Notes: generated by a model from the sequence alone, not told the origin. A DNA stretch of 47,435 nt from Thermoleophilaceae bacterium (GCA_025928265.1 JAICJV010000013.1:1-47435), one strand, 5' to 3'; shown: positions 15,962 through 27,004, counted from the first letter of the stretch. Numbers and translations: made by a program.

Positions 15962-15962
15962 A

Positions 15963-16079
15963 TGACGAAATGACTGCGCCTCTGGCGCGGCCTCCCGTGC
16001 CGGGCTCGAGCGCCGCTGACGAGGCTTGTCATTTCGTAGGGGTGGCGGCGAACCGGCTGTGCCATTTCGTAGGGGAGGC
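15963..16079. repeat. Three copies of a CATTTCGT motif upstream of recN
   Basis: Two direct copies, GTCATTTCGTAGGGG (16028-16042) and GCCATTTCGTAGGGG (16061-16075), lie 33 bases apart; both are followed by a base and GGC. An inverted copy, GACGAAATGAC, lies at 15964-15974 just after the nadK stop. They may be operator sites or a dispersed intergenic repeat. Confidence 0.6.
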
Positions 16080-16126
16080 CATCTCGGCATGCATTGATCG
16101 TGGCTTTCGCATCGGACGGATTCGCA

Positions 16127-16140
16127 CGAACATCTGTTCG
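16127..16140. promoter_or_regulatory. LexA (SOS) box upstream of recN
   Basis: CGAAC-ATCT-GTTCG is a perfect inverted repeat matching the CGAACnnnnGTTCG operator of LexA in Gram-positive and actinobacterial species. It lies 36 bases before the recN ATG, and recN is a classic SOS gene. Confidence 0.8.
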
Positions 16141-16176
16141 GTTTTTCCGTCCGACCGGGGTGCGAGTCTCCGGCGC

Positions 16177-17856
16177 ATGTTGATCGAGCTGCGAGTCGAG
16201 AACCTCCTCCTGATCGAGCGCGCGGAGTTGCGCCTCGAAGCTGGGCTGAACGTCATCACGGGCGAGACGGGCGCGGGCAAGACTGTCCTCGCGCACGCGC
16301 TTGACCTCTTGCTCGGAGGCAAGCCGCGCGCGGGCATCGTGCGCCCGGGCGCGTCCGAGGCGTACGTGGAAGGAGTCTTCAGCGTCCCGTCCGGGCTGCT
16401 CGACGGTGACGAGTTCGCGGACCTCCGTGAGCGGTTGCCCGAGGACGAGGACGAGATCGTGGTCGGCCGCCGTGTGAGCGCCGAAGGCCGGACGCGGGCC
16501 TTCGTGCAGGGCCGTTCGGCAACTGCCGCGGACCTGCAGGCGCTCGGCGGCCGGCTGCTGTCCTTCTACGGCCAGCACGAGCATCGCAAGCTCACGCTGT
16601 CCTCGGCTCAGCTCGAGATCCTCGATGCGTTTTGTGGCCCGAAGCACCTCGCTGTGCGCGAGCGCTATGCGGAGCGGCACAACGAGGTCCGCGGCCTCGA
16701 ACGCCGGCTCGCGGAGCTGCGCGGCCTCATCGGCGCACGCGACCGCGATCGCGACCTGCTCACATTCGAGCTCGACGAGATAGACGCGCTCGACCCGTCG
16801 GCCGAGGATGAGGCTGCGCTCCGCGCGGAGCGTGCGCGACTGCGCGAGGTCGACGGGCTGCGCGCCGCTGCCGGCGCCGGTGCCGAAGCGCTCGCGCCCG
16901 CCGGTGGTGACGCAGCGGGCGCGGCACTCGCACTCGGCGAGGCGGAGCGGCTTGCGGAGGCCGTGGCGGGCGCAGATCCCGCGCTGGATGCACTTGCGGA
17001 GCGCCTGCGGACGCTGCAGATCGAGGCGGACGATCTCGCCGCCGAGCTGCGCCGTTACGTCGAGGGGCTGGACGCGGACCCGGCACGGCTCGAGGAGGTC
17101 GTGGCGCGCCGCGACCCGTACGCCCGCCTCCTGCGCAAGCACGGCGGGACGGTCGAAGCGGTGCTGGCCCATGCCGAACGCTGCCGTGCCGAACTCGCGC
17201 GGCTCGACAACTCGGACGTCGCGATCGCGGACGCCGAGGCCGCGCTGGAGGCCGCGCGTGCGGATGAGCGCGACCTGGCAGGGAAGCTCACGACAGCGCG
17301 AAAGACCGCTGCGCCCAAGCTGTCGAAGCGCGTGCTGAGCGAGCTCCGCCAGCTCTCGATGGACCACGCGGCCTTCGAGATCGCACTCGAGCCGCGCGAG
17401 GGCCTCGGGCCGGCGGGTGCTGAACGAGTCGAGTTCTCGATCGCTCCGAATCCCGGCGTCCCTGCTGCGCCGCTTCGCGAGACTGCCTCGGGCGGCGAGA
17501 TGTCGCGCGCGATGCTCGCGTTGCTGACGGCATCCGGCGCGGCAGGCGGCGCGACGCTCGTGTTCGACGAGGTCGATGCCGGGATCGGTGGCCAGACCGC
17601 GCGTGCGGTCGGCGAGCGGCTGCGTGCGCTGGCGGACGGACGCCAGGTCATCTGCATCACCCACCTTCCGCAGATCGCGTCGCTCGCCCGGCGGCACTTC
17701 AGGATCGCTAAGTCGGCGCGCGGGCAGGTGGCGCGCACGTCGGTCGAGGCGCTGCGGGACGAGCAGCTTGTCGGCGAGCTCGTCCGGATGCTCGGCGGCG
17801 ATACGTCTGACACCGGTGCGCGGCGGCATGCGGAGGAGTTGCTTGCGGCGGCTTAG
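16177..17856 (+). CDS. recN: DNA repair protein RecN
   Basis: A 559-residue SMC-like ATPase for double-strand break repair. Walker A is GETGAGKTVL (Lys35) near the N-terminus; FYGQHEHRKL is the conserved Q-loop region; a coiled-coil-rich middle follows (RLAELRGLIGARDRDRDLLT and AEAALEAARADERDLAGKLT). The ABC signature is ASGGEMSRAMLALL and Walker B is TLVFDEVDAGIGG, then the H-loop ICITHLPQIASLARRHF. Length is typical. The ATG at 16177 gives the standard MLIELRVENLLLI start. An in-frame ATG at 15970 is rejected because the SOS box and repeats would lie in the coding part. Expression is probably DNA-damage inducible. Confidence 0.96.
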   Translation: MLIELRVENLLLIERAELRLEAGLNVITGETGAGKTVLAHALDLLLGGKPRAGIVRPGASEAYVEGVFSVPSGLLDGDEFADLRERLPEDEDEIVVGRRVSAEGRTRAFVQGRSATAADLQALGGRLLSFYGQHEHRKLTLSSAQLEILDAFCGPKHLAVRERYAERHNEVRGLERRLAELRGLIGARDRDRDLLTFELDEIDALDPSAEDEAALRAERARLREVDGLRAAAGAGAEALAPAGGDAAGAALALGEAERLAEAVAGADPALDALAERLRTLQIEADDLAAELRRYVEGLDADPARLEEVVARRDPYARLLRKHGGTVEAVLAHAERCRAELARLDNSDVAIADAEAALEAARADERDLAGKLTTARKTAAPKLSKRVLSELRQLSMDHAAFEIALEPREGLGPAGAERVEFSIAPNPGVPAAPLRETASGGEMSRAMLALLTASGAAGGATLVFDEVDAGIGGQTARAVGERLRALADGRQVICITHLPQIASLARRHFRIAKSARGQVARTSVEALRDEQLVGELVRMLGGDTSDTGARRHAEELLAAA

Positions 17857-17883
17857 CCCGTCACGGGTCTCACCTTCCCGCCC

Positions 17884-17889
17884 TAGACT
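17884..17889 (+). promoter_or_regulatory. -10-like hexamer TAGACT for steA
   Basis: TAGACT lies 26 bases before the ATG at 17916. A start point 7 bases on would leave a leader of about 19 bases, so this one may not be leaderless. No clear Shine-Dalgarno sequence is present. Confidence 0.4.
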
Positions 17890-17915
17890 GCGACAGCGGC
17901 CCCGAGCCGCCCTCG

Positions 17916-19124
17916 ATGGCAGTCTCTCGCACCAAGACCCGCTCGGCACGAAATGCGCCGGCGCCTGCGCCCACCGCCAACGGCGCGGGACGTCCCGATG
18001 GCGAATTTGCCGGTCGCGTCCGGCTCGGCAAGCGGACCAAGCGGCTTGTCAAGCGCCTGACGCCGGACGACATAGCGGTTATCGATCACGCCGAGATCGA
18101 CCGGGTGTCCGGTGAGGACCTGGTTGCGACGGGCGTCCGCTGCGTCGTCAACTGCTCGCGCTCCGCGTCGCCGCGCTACGGCAATCAGGGGCCGGTGATC
18201 ATCACCGAGGCCGGCGTCCACCTCGTGGACATGCCCGGGGCGCCGCTGTTCGACGTCCTGAAGGACGGCGAGCAGGTCACGGTCCGCGGCGGTTGCCTCT
18301 ATCGCGGCGACGAGATGATCTGGGAGGGTGCGGTCCAGGACCGCGAGACCGTCCAGAGCGCGTACGAGGCGGGGCGTCGCGGGATCGGCGAGGCGCTCGA
18401 GGCATTCGCCGAGAACACGCTCTCGCATATCCGCGAGGAGCGCGAGCTCGTGTCGGGCAACCTCGAGCTGCCGGAGTTCGACACGACGATGCGCGACCGT
18501 CCGGTGCTCGTGGTCGTCCGCGGGATCGACCACAAGAAGGACCTCCACGCGCTGCGGCCATACGTGCGCGACATGAAGCCCGTGCTGATCGCCGTCGACG
18601 GCGGCGCGGACGCGATCCTCGAGGAGGGCTACCGGCCGGACATCATCGTCGGCGACATGGACTCGGCGACCGACCGCGCGCTTCGGTGCGGCTGCGAGCT
18701 GGTCGTCCACGCCTACCCGGATGGCCGTGCGCCGGGCCGCACGCGGCTCGACCGGCTTGGCCTGGACTACAAGGTCGTGCCTGCGCCTGCCACGAGCGAG
18801 GACGTCGCGATGCTGATGGCCGCGGAGAAGGGCGCCGAGCTGATCGTGAGCGTCGGGTCGCACTTCAACCTCGTGGAGTTCCTCGAGAAGAACCGCTCGG
18901 GAATGTCGTCCACGTTCCTCACGCGCCTGCGCGTGGGGGAGATCCTGGTCGACGCGAAGGGCGTGAGCCGGCTCTACCGCCCGTCGGCGGGACGCGGGCC
19001 GATCCTCGTCGTCGCGCTGGCCGCGTTCGCCACGCTCGTCGTGGTGGTCATCGCGTCGCCGACGCTCGGCGCGCTCCTCGACCTCTTCTGGCTCAAGCTC
19101 CAGATCCTGCTCGGGATCAAGTAG
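17916..19124 (+). CDS. steA: SteA-like cytokinetic ring protein (thiamine pyrophosphokinase-like fold)
   Basis: A 402-residue homologue of mycobacterial Rv1697 and corynebacterial SteA, linked to division and peptidoglycan hydrolase control. The N-terminal half has RVRLGKRTKRLVKRL, DIAVIDHAEIDRVSGEDLV and VVNCSRSASPRYGNQGPVII. The middle (LIAVDGGADAILEEGYRPDI then VGDMDSATDRALR) resembles the thiamine pyrophosphokinase substrate fold without implying that activity. One membrane helix near the C-terminus (ILVVALAAFATLVVVVIASP) anchors it. steB follows after 2 bases, as in Mycobacterium. The role in this lineage is inferred from synteny. Confidence 0.88.
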   Translation: MAVSRTKTRSARNAPAPAPTANGAGRPDGEFAGRVRLGKRTKRLVKRLTPDDIAVIDHAEIDRVSGEDLVATGVRCVVNCSRSASPRYGNQGPVIITEAGVHLVDMPGAPLFDVLKDGEQVTVRGGCLYRGDEMIWEGAVQDRETVQSAYEAGRRGIGEALEAFAENTLSHIREERELVSGNLELPEFDTTMRDRPVLVVVRGIDHKKDLHALRPYVRDMKPVLIAVDGGADAILEEGYRPDIIVGDMDSATDRALRCGCELVVHAYPDGRAPGRTRLDRLGLDYKVVPAPATSEDVAMLMAAEKGAELIVSVGSHFNLVEFLEKNRSGMSSTFLTRLRVGEILVDAKGVSRLYRPSAGRGPILVVALAAFATLVVVVIASPTLGALLDLFWLKLQILLGIK

Positions 19125-19126
19125 CC

Positions 19127-19966
19127 GTGTTCGACTTCCGCTACCACGCGCTCTCGCTCGTGGCCGTGTTCCTCGCGCTGGGCATCGGCATCGTCCTCGG
19201 CTCCTCGCTCGGCGACTCCGTCATCTCGCAGGCCAACAAGGACGTGCGCTCGTCGCTCCAGCACGACGTGGTCAACGCACGCAACGACGCGCGCACCGCG
19301 AAGGAGGCCGTGTCGAACCGCGACAACTTCATCGCGGCGAGCTTCAGCCGCCTCGCCGGCGGCAAGCTGCGCAACAAGCGCGTTGCGGTGGTGTCCTCGG
19401 GCGACCTTCCGCAGGACCTCGAGTCGGACGTCCGCACCTCGGTCAAGGACGCGGGCGGCACGATCGACTCCGTCTCGCAGTTCGACGCGAAGCCGGACCT
19501 CGTCGCGATCAGCAACAAGCTCGGCGGCCGGTTCGAGCTGCTCGGTACGAACCCCGATGAGTTGCGACCGCTCGGCCGGCGAATCGGGCGGGCGCTGGCA
19601 TCTGGCGCGCGCCCCGCGGTCAAGCTCGAGAGCGCGTTCCCCGACGACTTCAGCGGTGACTTCCGCGGCGCGGACGCGGTCGTCTACTACCGCTCGAACG
19701 ATGACCGCAACGGCGAGGCCGACCGCTTCGAGGCGGCGCTGATCGAGGGCCTGCGCCAGAGCGGCGTCCCGGTCGTGGGGATCGAACGCTCGGAAGAGGA
19801 CCCGTCGCAGATCCCGTTCTACGTCCACGCCGGGCTCAGCACGGTCGATGACGCCGACCAGCCGGCGGGGCGTGTCGCGCTCGCATTCGCACTCGACGGC
19901 GCGAGCGGCAACTTCGGCTTCAAGAACACGGCCGACGCGCCGCTGCCCCCCGGCCCCAAGCGCTGA
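19127..19966 (+). CDS. SteB/MctB-like membrane-anchored protein
   Basis: A 279-residue protein with one N-terminal membrane helix (HALSLVAVFLALGIGIVLGS), a short coiled-coil-like stretch (DVVNARNDARTAKEAVSNRD) and an extracytoplasmic alpha/beta domain (RVAVVSSGDLPQDLESDV; DAVVYYRSNDDRNGEADRF). It matches the family of Rv1698 (MctB, annotated as copper transport) and corynebacterial SteB, the partner of SteA. The single helix argues against a classical transporter. GTG start, 2 bases after the steA stop. In this organism a division or envelope role with SteA is the more likely reading, by context. Confidence 0.85.
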   Translation: MFDFRYHALSLVAVFLALGIGIVLGSSLGDSVISQANKDVRSSLQHDVVNARNDARTAKEAVSNRDNFIAASFSRLAGGKLRNKRVAVVSSGDLPQDLESDVRTSVKDAGGTIDSVSQFDAKPDLVAISNKLGGRFELLGTNPDELRPLGRRIGRALASGARPAVKLESAFPDDFSGDFRGADAVVYYRSNDDRNGEADRFEAALIEGLRQSGVPVVGIERSEEDPSQIPFYVHAGLSTVDDADQPAGRVALAFALDGASGNFGFKNTADAPLPPGPKR

Positions 19967-19988
19967 CGAAGCCGTCCGCGCCTCGGGT

Positions 19989-19994
19989 TAGGTT
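19989..19994 (+). promoter_or_regulatory. -10-like hexamer TAGGTT
   Basis: TAGGTT lies 6 bases before the GTG at 20001 of the MraY-like gene, giving it its own probable leaderless start inside the steA-pyrG run. Confidence 0.45.
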
Positions 19995-20000
19995 CCAGCG

Positions 20001-22557
<2,557 letters not shown>

Positions 22558-22573
22558 AACCGCCCGCTCGCGC

Positions 22574-22579
22574 TAGCTT
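22574..22579 (+). promoter_or_regulatory. -10-like hexamer TAGCTT
   Basis: TAGCTT lies 7 bases before the GTG at 22587 of the peptidase gene. Confidence 0.5.
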
Positions 22580-22586
22580 CTGCGTC

Positions 22587-23744
22587 GTGGACGCCGTCAC
22601 GCACCCCCCGCGGGCGAGCGCGCATGAGCGCGAACAGCTCGTAAGCGACTTCGTGCGCCTCTGCGAGATCGAGAGCCCGTCGCGGCGCGAGCGCGCGATG
22701 GCCGACGCGGTCACCGCCGACCTGCGCGCCCTCGGCCTGGAGGTCCAGGAGGACCGGAGCATGGGGGAGACCGGATCCGACGCCGGCAACCTCCTCGCGC
22801 GCATCCCGGGCCCGCCCGACGGCCGCACGATCCTGCTCTGCGCGCACCTCGACACCGTGCCGCTCGACGCGCCGGTCGAGGTCGAGCGCACCGACGAGGG
22901 CGTCCTCCAGAACCGCAACGAGGCGATCCTGGGCGCCGACAACAAGGCCGCCGTGGCGGTGATCCTCGCGGTCGCACGGCATCTGACCGCGCTCGACCGG
23001 ACGCCGCCGGTCGGAGTCGAGATCCTCTTCACGATGTGCGAGGAGCTCGCGCTCGCGGGGGCGAAGGCGTTCGAGGTGGGCGCGCTGCAGTCGGAGTTCG
23101 GCTTCGTCTTCGACCACGCCTCGCCGATCGGCGAGTTGATCGTGGCGGCGCCGACCTACTACAGCATCGAGGCTCGCTTCCACGGCAAGGCCGCGCACGC
23201 CGGGCTGGCGCCGGAGGACGGGCACAACGCGATCGAGGCCGCCGCGGCCGCGGTCGCCTCGCTGCGCTTCGGCCGCCTCGACGACATCACGACCTCGAAC
23301 GTGGGGCGCATCATCGGCGGCACCGCGTCGAACGTGGTCGCCGAGCGCTGCCGCGTGGAGTGCGAGGCGCGCTCGATCGACCACGACCGCGCCGCCGCGA
23401 CCGCGCGCGACATCGTCGACGCGATGACGCAGGCCGCGGCCGACCGGGCATGCGACGTTGAGATCGACGTGGAGGAGCTGTTCCGCGGCTTCAAGATCGC
23501 GAAGAGCTCGACCGCGGTGGGCGTCGCGTCGCGCGCGCTCGAGGACGCGGAGATCGAGCCGCGACCGATCTCGACGGGCGGCGGCAGCGACGCCAACTCG
23601 TTCATCGCGCGCGGCTTCGAGTGCCTGAACGTGGCGAACGGCACCGTGGCGGCCCATCAGCCGGACGAACGGGTGTCGGTCGACGCGCTCGAGACGATGC
23701 TCGACGTCGCGCTCGGCATCGTCCACCACAGCGCGACCACGTGA
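22587..23744 (+). CDS. M20-family metallopeptidase (PepT-like)
   Basis: A 385-residue zinc peptidase similar to tripeptidase T. Metal ligands and catalytic residues are visible: LLCAHLDTVPLD (His and Asp), ILGADNKAAVAV (bridging Asp), TMCEELALAGAK (Glu pair), FDHASPIGELIV, and the late ligand in NVANGTVAAHQPDERVSV. A lid/dimerisation domain sits in the middle (YYSIEARFHGKAAHAGLAPE). Substrate is unknown; a di- or tripeptide is likely from the family. The GTG start is supported by TAGCTT at 7 bases. The stop overlaps the start of the DUF3866 gene (GTGA). This gene is not in the corresponding mycobacterial cluster as I recall it. Confidence 0.87.
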   Translation: MDAVTHPPRASAHEREQLVSDFVRLCEIESPSRRERAMADAVTADLRALGLEVQEDRSMGETGSDAGNLLARIPGPPDGRTILLCAHLDTVPLDAPVEVERTDEGVLQNRNEAILGADNKAAVAVILAVARHLTALDRTPPVGVEILFTMCEELALAGAKAFEVGALQSEFGFVFDHASPIGELIVAAPTYYSIEARFHGKAAHAGLAPEDGHNAIEAAAAAVASLRFGRLDDITTSNVGRIIGGTASNVVAERCRVECEARSIDHDRAAATARDIVDAMTQAAADRACDVEIDVEELFRGFKIAKSSTAVGVASRALEDAEIEPRPISTGGGSDANSFIARGFECLNVANGTVAAHQPDERVSVDALETMLDVALGIVHHSATT

Positions 23745-24763
23745 GCTCGCTCGTCCTGCGGCGCGGGAGCGTCGTCTCGGTCGAGCGTACCGGCCCGGCC
23801 GCCGAGTTGACCGTGGAGGTCGGCGGCGAGGAGCGGCGCGCGGTCTCGTTCGAGTCGCTGACGGGGCCGGTCGAGCCGGGCGACGACGTGGTCGTGAACA
23901 CGGCGGCGCTCGACCTCGGCCTCGGCAGCGGCGGCTTCGACATCGTGCACGTGAACCTCACGCGCGGGCTCGACCGGCAGGGGGTCGAAGGCGCGCACGT
24001 GATGAAGCTCAACTACAGCTCGCTCCAGCACGCTGTCCACCCCGTCGAGGAGCGGGCGCCCAAGCTCGACGACCTCGGCGGGCATCCGGTGGCGGTGATC
24101 TCGCTGCACGGTCAGCTGCCGTGCGTGGCCTGGGCGGCGGGGGAGCGCAGACCGGGCGCGAAGATCGGCTACGTGCAGACCGCCGGTGGCGCCCTGCCGG
24201 GACAGCTGTCGCGCGTCGTGCGCGAGCTGCTCGACCGCGGCCTCCTCGCCGGCCACATCACGGCCGGCCCCGCGTTCGGCGGGGAGCACGAGGCCATCTC
24301 CACGCCGGGCGCGCTGCACGCCGGCATCCGCGCGCTCGGCTGGGACGCGGCGATAGCGGGGCCCGGCCCGGGCATCCTCGGCTCGGCCACAGCGCTCGGG
24401 CACGGCGGCATCGCGGCGCTCGACAACGCCCACGCCGCCATGGCACTCGGCGCCCGCGTGCTCATCGTCCCGCGGATGTCCTCCGGCGATCCGCGTCCGC
24501 GCCACCGCGACCTCTCGCACCACACCGCCACCGTCCTGCGTCTGCTGCTGCGCCCGGCGACCGTGGCGGTCCCCGAAGGGCTCGGCATTCCGGGCGAGCA
24601 CGAGTTCCGCAGCGGCCGCGCCGACCTCGACGGCTACCGGGCGTCGGGCCTGCCCGCTCGTACCATGGGCCGCGGCCCGGACGAGGACGAGCTCTTCTTC
24701 CGGGCATCGCTGGCAGGCGGCGACGTGCTGGGAGAGCTGATCGATGGCATTCGAGCGGATTGA
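23741..24763 (+). CDS. DUF3866 family protein
   Basis: A 340-residue protein of DUF3866, a family of unknown function found in actinobacteria and Firmicutes. Recognisable parts: an N-terminal beta-rich piece (LVLRRGSVVSVERTGPAAEL), VVVNTAALDLGLGSGGFDIV, HVMKLNYSSLQHAVHPVEE, and GGALPGQLSRVVRELLDRG with TAGPAFGGEHEAISTPGAL, AIAGPGPGILGSATALGHGG and RMSSGDPRPRHRDLSHHT. Conserved glycines and the His/Asp-rich end suggest an enzyme, but no known active site is recognised. GTG start coupled to the peptidase (GTGA). Its last 20 bases overlap the Nudix gene, so the three are co-transcribed. Confidence 0.82.
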   Translation: MSSLVLRRGSVVSVERTGPAAELTVEVGGEERRAVSFESLTGPVEPGDDVVVNTAALDLGLGSGGFDIVHVNLTRGLDRQGVEGAHVMKLNYSSLQHAVHPVEERAPKLDDLGGHPVAVISLHGQLPCVAWAAGERRPGAKIGYVQTAGGALPGQLSRVVRELLDRGLLAGHITAGPAFGGEHEAISTPGALHAGIRALGWDAAIAGPGPGILGSATALGHGGIAALDNAHAAMALGARVLIVPRMSSGDPRPRHRDLSHHTATVLRLLLRPATVAVPEGLGIPGEHEFRSGRADLDGYRASGLPARTMGRGPDEDELFFRASLAGGDVLGELIDGIRAD

Positions 24764-25277
24764 CAGCAAAGAGGTCTGGAGCGGGAAGATCGCGACCGTC
24801 CGCGTCGACCGCGTCCGCTACGACGACGGCGAGGAGGCCGACCGCGAGGCCGTCGACCATCCGGGCGCGGTAGCCGTCGTCGCCCACGACGGCGAGTTCG
24901 TCTACCTCGTGGCCCAGCCGCGCGAGGCGGTGGACGAGCAGGCGCTGGTGGAGCTGCCGGCCGGCAAGCTCGACGAGGAGGGGGAGGAGCCGCTCGAGAC
25001 GGCAAAGCGCGAGCTCGCCGAGGAGATCGGCAAGGCCGCGAAGACCTGGAAGCACCTCGCAACCTTTTACTCCTCGCCCGGTTTCTCCAACGAGGAGATC
25101 CACTTGTACCTGGCCACCGACCTCCACGACCAGTCCGCCGAGGGCGACGAGAACGAGCGAATCGAGATCCGCAGGGTGCCGCTCGCGGACCTCGACGCGG
25201 CGATCGCGGATTGCCACGACTCGAAGAGCCTCGTCGGCCTCCTGTGGCTCAAGGCCTACGAGGAGCGCAGGGCGTGA
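24744..25277 (+). CDS. Nudix hydrolase (ADP-ribose pyrophosphatase type)
   Basis: A 177-residue Nudix protein. The Nudix box spans about residues 74-96 (GKLDEEGEEPLETAKRELAE then EIG); it has one more residue than the standard G-x5-E spacing but keeps the catalytic REL-x-EE core. The N-terminal strand EVWSGKIATVRVDRVRYDDG and the HPGAVAVVAHDGEFVYLVAQ stretch are typical of ADP-ribose pyrophosphatases (NudF, Rv1700). It starts inside the DUF3866 gene and ends overlapping the next gene (GTGA). A Nudix gene just before xerD occurs in both Mycobacterium and Bacillus. Confidence 0.92.
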   Translation: MAFERIDSKEVWSGKIATVRVDRVRYDDGEEADREAVDHPGAVAVVAHDGEFVYLVAQPREAVDEQALVELPAGKLDEEGEEPLETAKRELAEEIGKAAKTWKHLATFYSSPGFSNEEIHLYLATDLHDQSAEGDENERIEIRRVPLADLDAAIADCHDSKSLVGLLWLKAYEERRA

Positions 25278-26014
25278 GGCGCCTCGCGATCAGCTTCGCC
25301 GCCCTGGCCGCGGCGGCCGTCGCCGCCCCGGCCGCGCTCGCGCAGGATCCCTCCGGGCCGCCGCCCAACCTGATCCGCGGCCTCGCCACGAACCTGAACA
25401 CGGTTGTGGTGCAATTCACCGAGCCGGTCGACCCGAACAGCGTGCAGACCGGCGACTTCATCCTCGAGATGACCGAGGCCAACCGCCCGGTGACCGGCGC
25501 GACGGTGTCGCCCGATGGCACGAAGGTCACGCTCACGTCCACGAGCGCATGGGATCCCGGCACGGCCGGGCAGGTGCATCTGATCGCGCCCGGCGTCATC
25601 CTCGACCCCTCCGGAACCCCGAACACGTCGGCCGACTGGGTCACGGTGGGCGCGGCTCCGGGCGACTTCACGGCGCCGGTGGTCACGCACTTCCACCTGA
25701 CGAAGAGCAAGAACCTGTGCTGGGTCTACAAGCTGCACGGCTGCCCGCGGCCGGGAGCGGCGTGGATCTACCGCGTCACCGAGGACGGCGACGCCTATGT
25801 CACCGTCCGCCGCGGACGCAGGCTGATGGGCGTGCGCCGCTACAACGGGCAGCCCGGCAGTAACTACATCAACTTCGACGGCAAGATCAACGGCCGCCGG
25901 CTCCGTCCGGGCACCTACACGGCGCAGCTGGGCGTCCAGGACGTGGTGGGCAACCGCACGCCCGTGGCGCAGCAGCCGAAGACGAAGTTCAAGGTCAAGC
26001 GCGTCCGCCGCTGA
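25274..26014 (+). CDS. Secreted protein with an SbsA-type Ig-like domain
   Basis: A 246-residue exported protein. The GTG start at 25274 overlaps the Nudix stop and gives a classical signal peptide with cleavage after AALA, before QDPSG. Residues of about 30-130 (VVVQFTEPVDPNSVQTGDFI; VSPDGTKVTLTSTSAWDPG) form an SbsA/Big_5-like Ig domain often found in surface proteins. The C-terminal half (RPGAAWIYRVTEDGDAYVTV; RLRPGTYTAQLGVQDVVGN) resembles beta-rich repeats of actinobacterial secreted proteins. Two cysteines near residue 160 could form a disulfide. Function unknown; an extracellular structural or binding role is likely. Confidence 0.72.
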   Translation: MRRLAISFAALAAAAVAAPAALAQDPSGPPPNLIRGLATNLNTVVVQFTEPVDPNSVQTGDFILEMTEANRPVTGATVSPDGTKVTLTSTSAWDPGTAGQVHLIAPGVILDPSGTPNTSADWVTVGAAPGDFTAPVVTHFHLTKSKNLCWVYKLHGCPRPGAAWIYRVTEDGDAYVTVRRGRRLMGVRRYNGQPGSNYINFDGKINGRRLRPGTYTAQLGVQDVVGNRTPVAQQPKTKFKVKRVRR

Positions 26015-26065
26015 CAGGCCCGTTGCAGGGCGAGGGATGGCCGCGCGACCGCGGAATCCTTCGAC

Positions 26066-27004
26066 GTGGCTACGATCGAATCCCCCGCCGAGGCGCGTCC
26101 CTACGAGCACCTCGTCCTCGACTTCCTCGCATACCTCGAGTTCGAGCGCGGGCTCTCCCGCAACACGCTCGAGGCCTATCGCTCAGACCTCTTCCAGTTC
26201 GGCCGCTTCCTCGAAGGCCGCGGCGCCGATGCGGTGTCCGCGACCGCGGCTGACGTCGGCGACTTCCTCGCGTACCTGGCCGAGGGCAACGGCCGCCCCG
26301 CCTCGTCGCCGGCCACGATCCACCGCAAGGCCGCCTGCCTGCGCTCGTTCTACCGCCACCTGCGGCGCGAGAGCATCCGCGAGTCGGACCCCACCGCCAC
26401 GATCTCGGGGCCGCGCCGCGGCCGCAAGCTCCCGCGCGTCCTGAACCGCGCCGAGGTGCAGAAGCTGCTCGAGCAGCCGCGCGGCACCGCGCCGACGGCG
26501 CTGCGCGACCGCGCCCTGCTCGAGCTGATGTACGCGTGCGGTCTCCGCGCGTCGGAGGCGATCGGCATCGAGGTGTCCGACATCGACCTCGAGCTGGCGG
26601 TGCTGCGCGCGCGCGGCAAGGGGTCGAAGGAACGCGTGGTGCCGATAGGCCGCGCCGCGATCCAGGCGGTCCGGATCTACCTCGAGCGCGGGCGTCCCGC
26701 GCTCGTGCACGGCGGCATCGTGGCGCAGCTCTTCGTGAACTTCCGCGGCGAGCCGCTCACGCGGCAGGGCCTCTACAAGATCGTGCGCCGTCACGCGACC
26801 AGCGCCGGCCTCGCCGACCGCATGAGCCCGCACACGCTGCGCCACACGTTCGCCACGCACCTGCTGGCCGGCGGCTGCGACCTGCGCTCCGTGCAGGAGA
26901 TGCTGGGGCACGCGGACGTGGCCACCACGCAGCTCTACACGCACCTGTCGAGCGACCGCCTGAAGGACGTCTACTTCAAGGCGCACCCGCGCGCGACTGC
27001 CTGA
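26066..27004 (+). CDS. xerD: Tyrosine recombinase XerD
   Basis: A 312-residue site-specific recombinase that resolves chromosome dimers at dif. The N-terminal SAM-like DNA-binding domain has DFLAYLEFERGLSRNTLEAY. The catalytic domain has the first Arg in YACGLRASEAIG, the Lys in ARGKGSKERVVPIG, the HxxR box in SPHTLRHTFATHLLAGG, the His in EMLGHADVATTQ and the nucleophile Tyr in LYTHLSSDRLKDVY. GTG start at 26066 just before the domain. As a chromosomal gene between the nudix and deoB genes it is the housekeeping recombinase, not a mobile integrase. The 51-base gap before it holds only a weak 5-bp hairpin. Confidence 0.94.
   Translation: MATIESPAEARPYEHLVLDFLAYLEFERGLSRNTLEAYRSDLFQFGRFLEGRGADAVSATAADVGDFLAYLAEGNGRPASSPATIHRKAACLRSFYRHLRRESIRESDPTATISGPRRGRKLPRVLNRAEVQKLLEQPRGTAPTALRDRALLELMYACGLRASEAIGIEVSDIDLELAVLRARGKGSKERVVPIGRAAIQAVRIYLERGRPALVHGGIVAQLFVNFRGEPLTRQGLYKIVRRHATSAGLADRMSPHTLRHTFATHLLAGGCDLRSVQEMLGHADVATTQLYTHLSSDRLKDVYFKAHPRATA

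Noticed and set aside
15970-16176. An in-frame N-terminal extension of RecN starting at the ATG at 15970
   Set aside because: It would translate the repeats and the SOS box. RecN proteins start at the MLIELRVENLLLI segment, which matches 16177.
26030-26060. Weak hairpin CCGCG-CGAC-CGCGG before xerD as a terminator
   Set aside because: A five-bp GC stem without a U tract is too common here to support a call.
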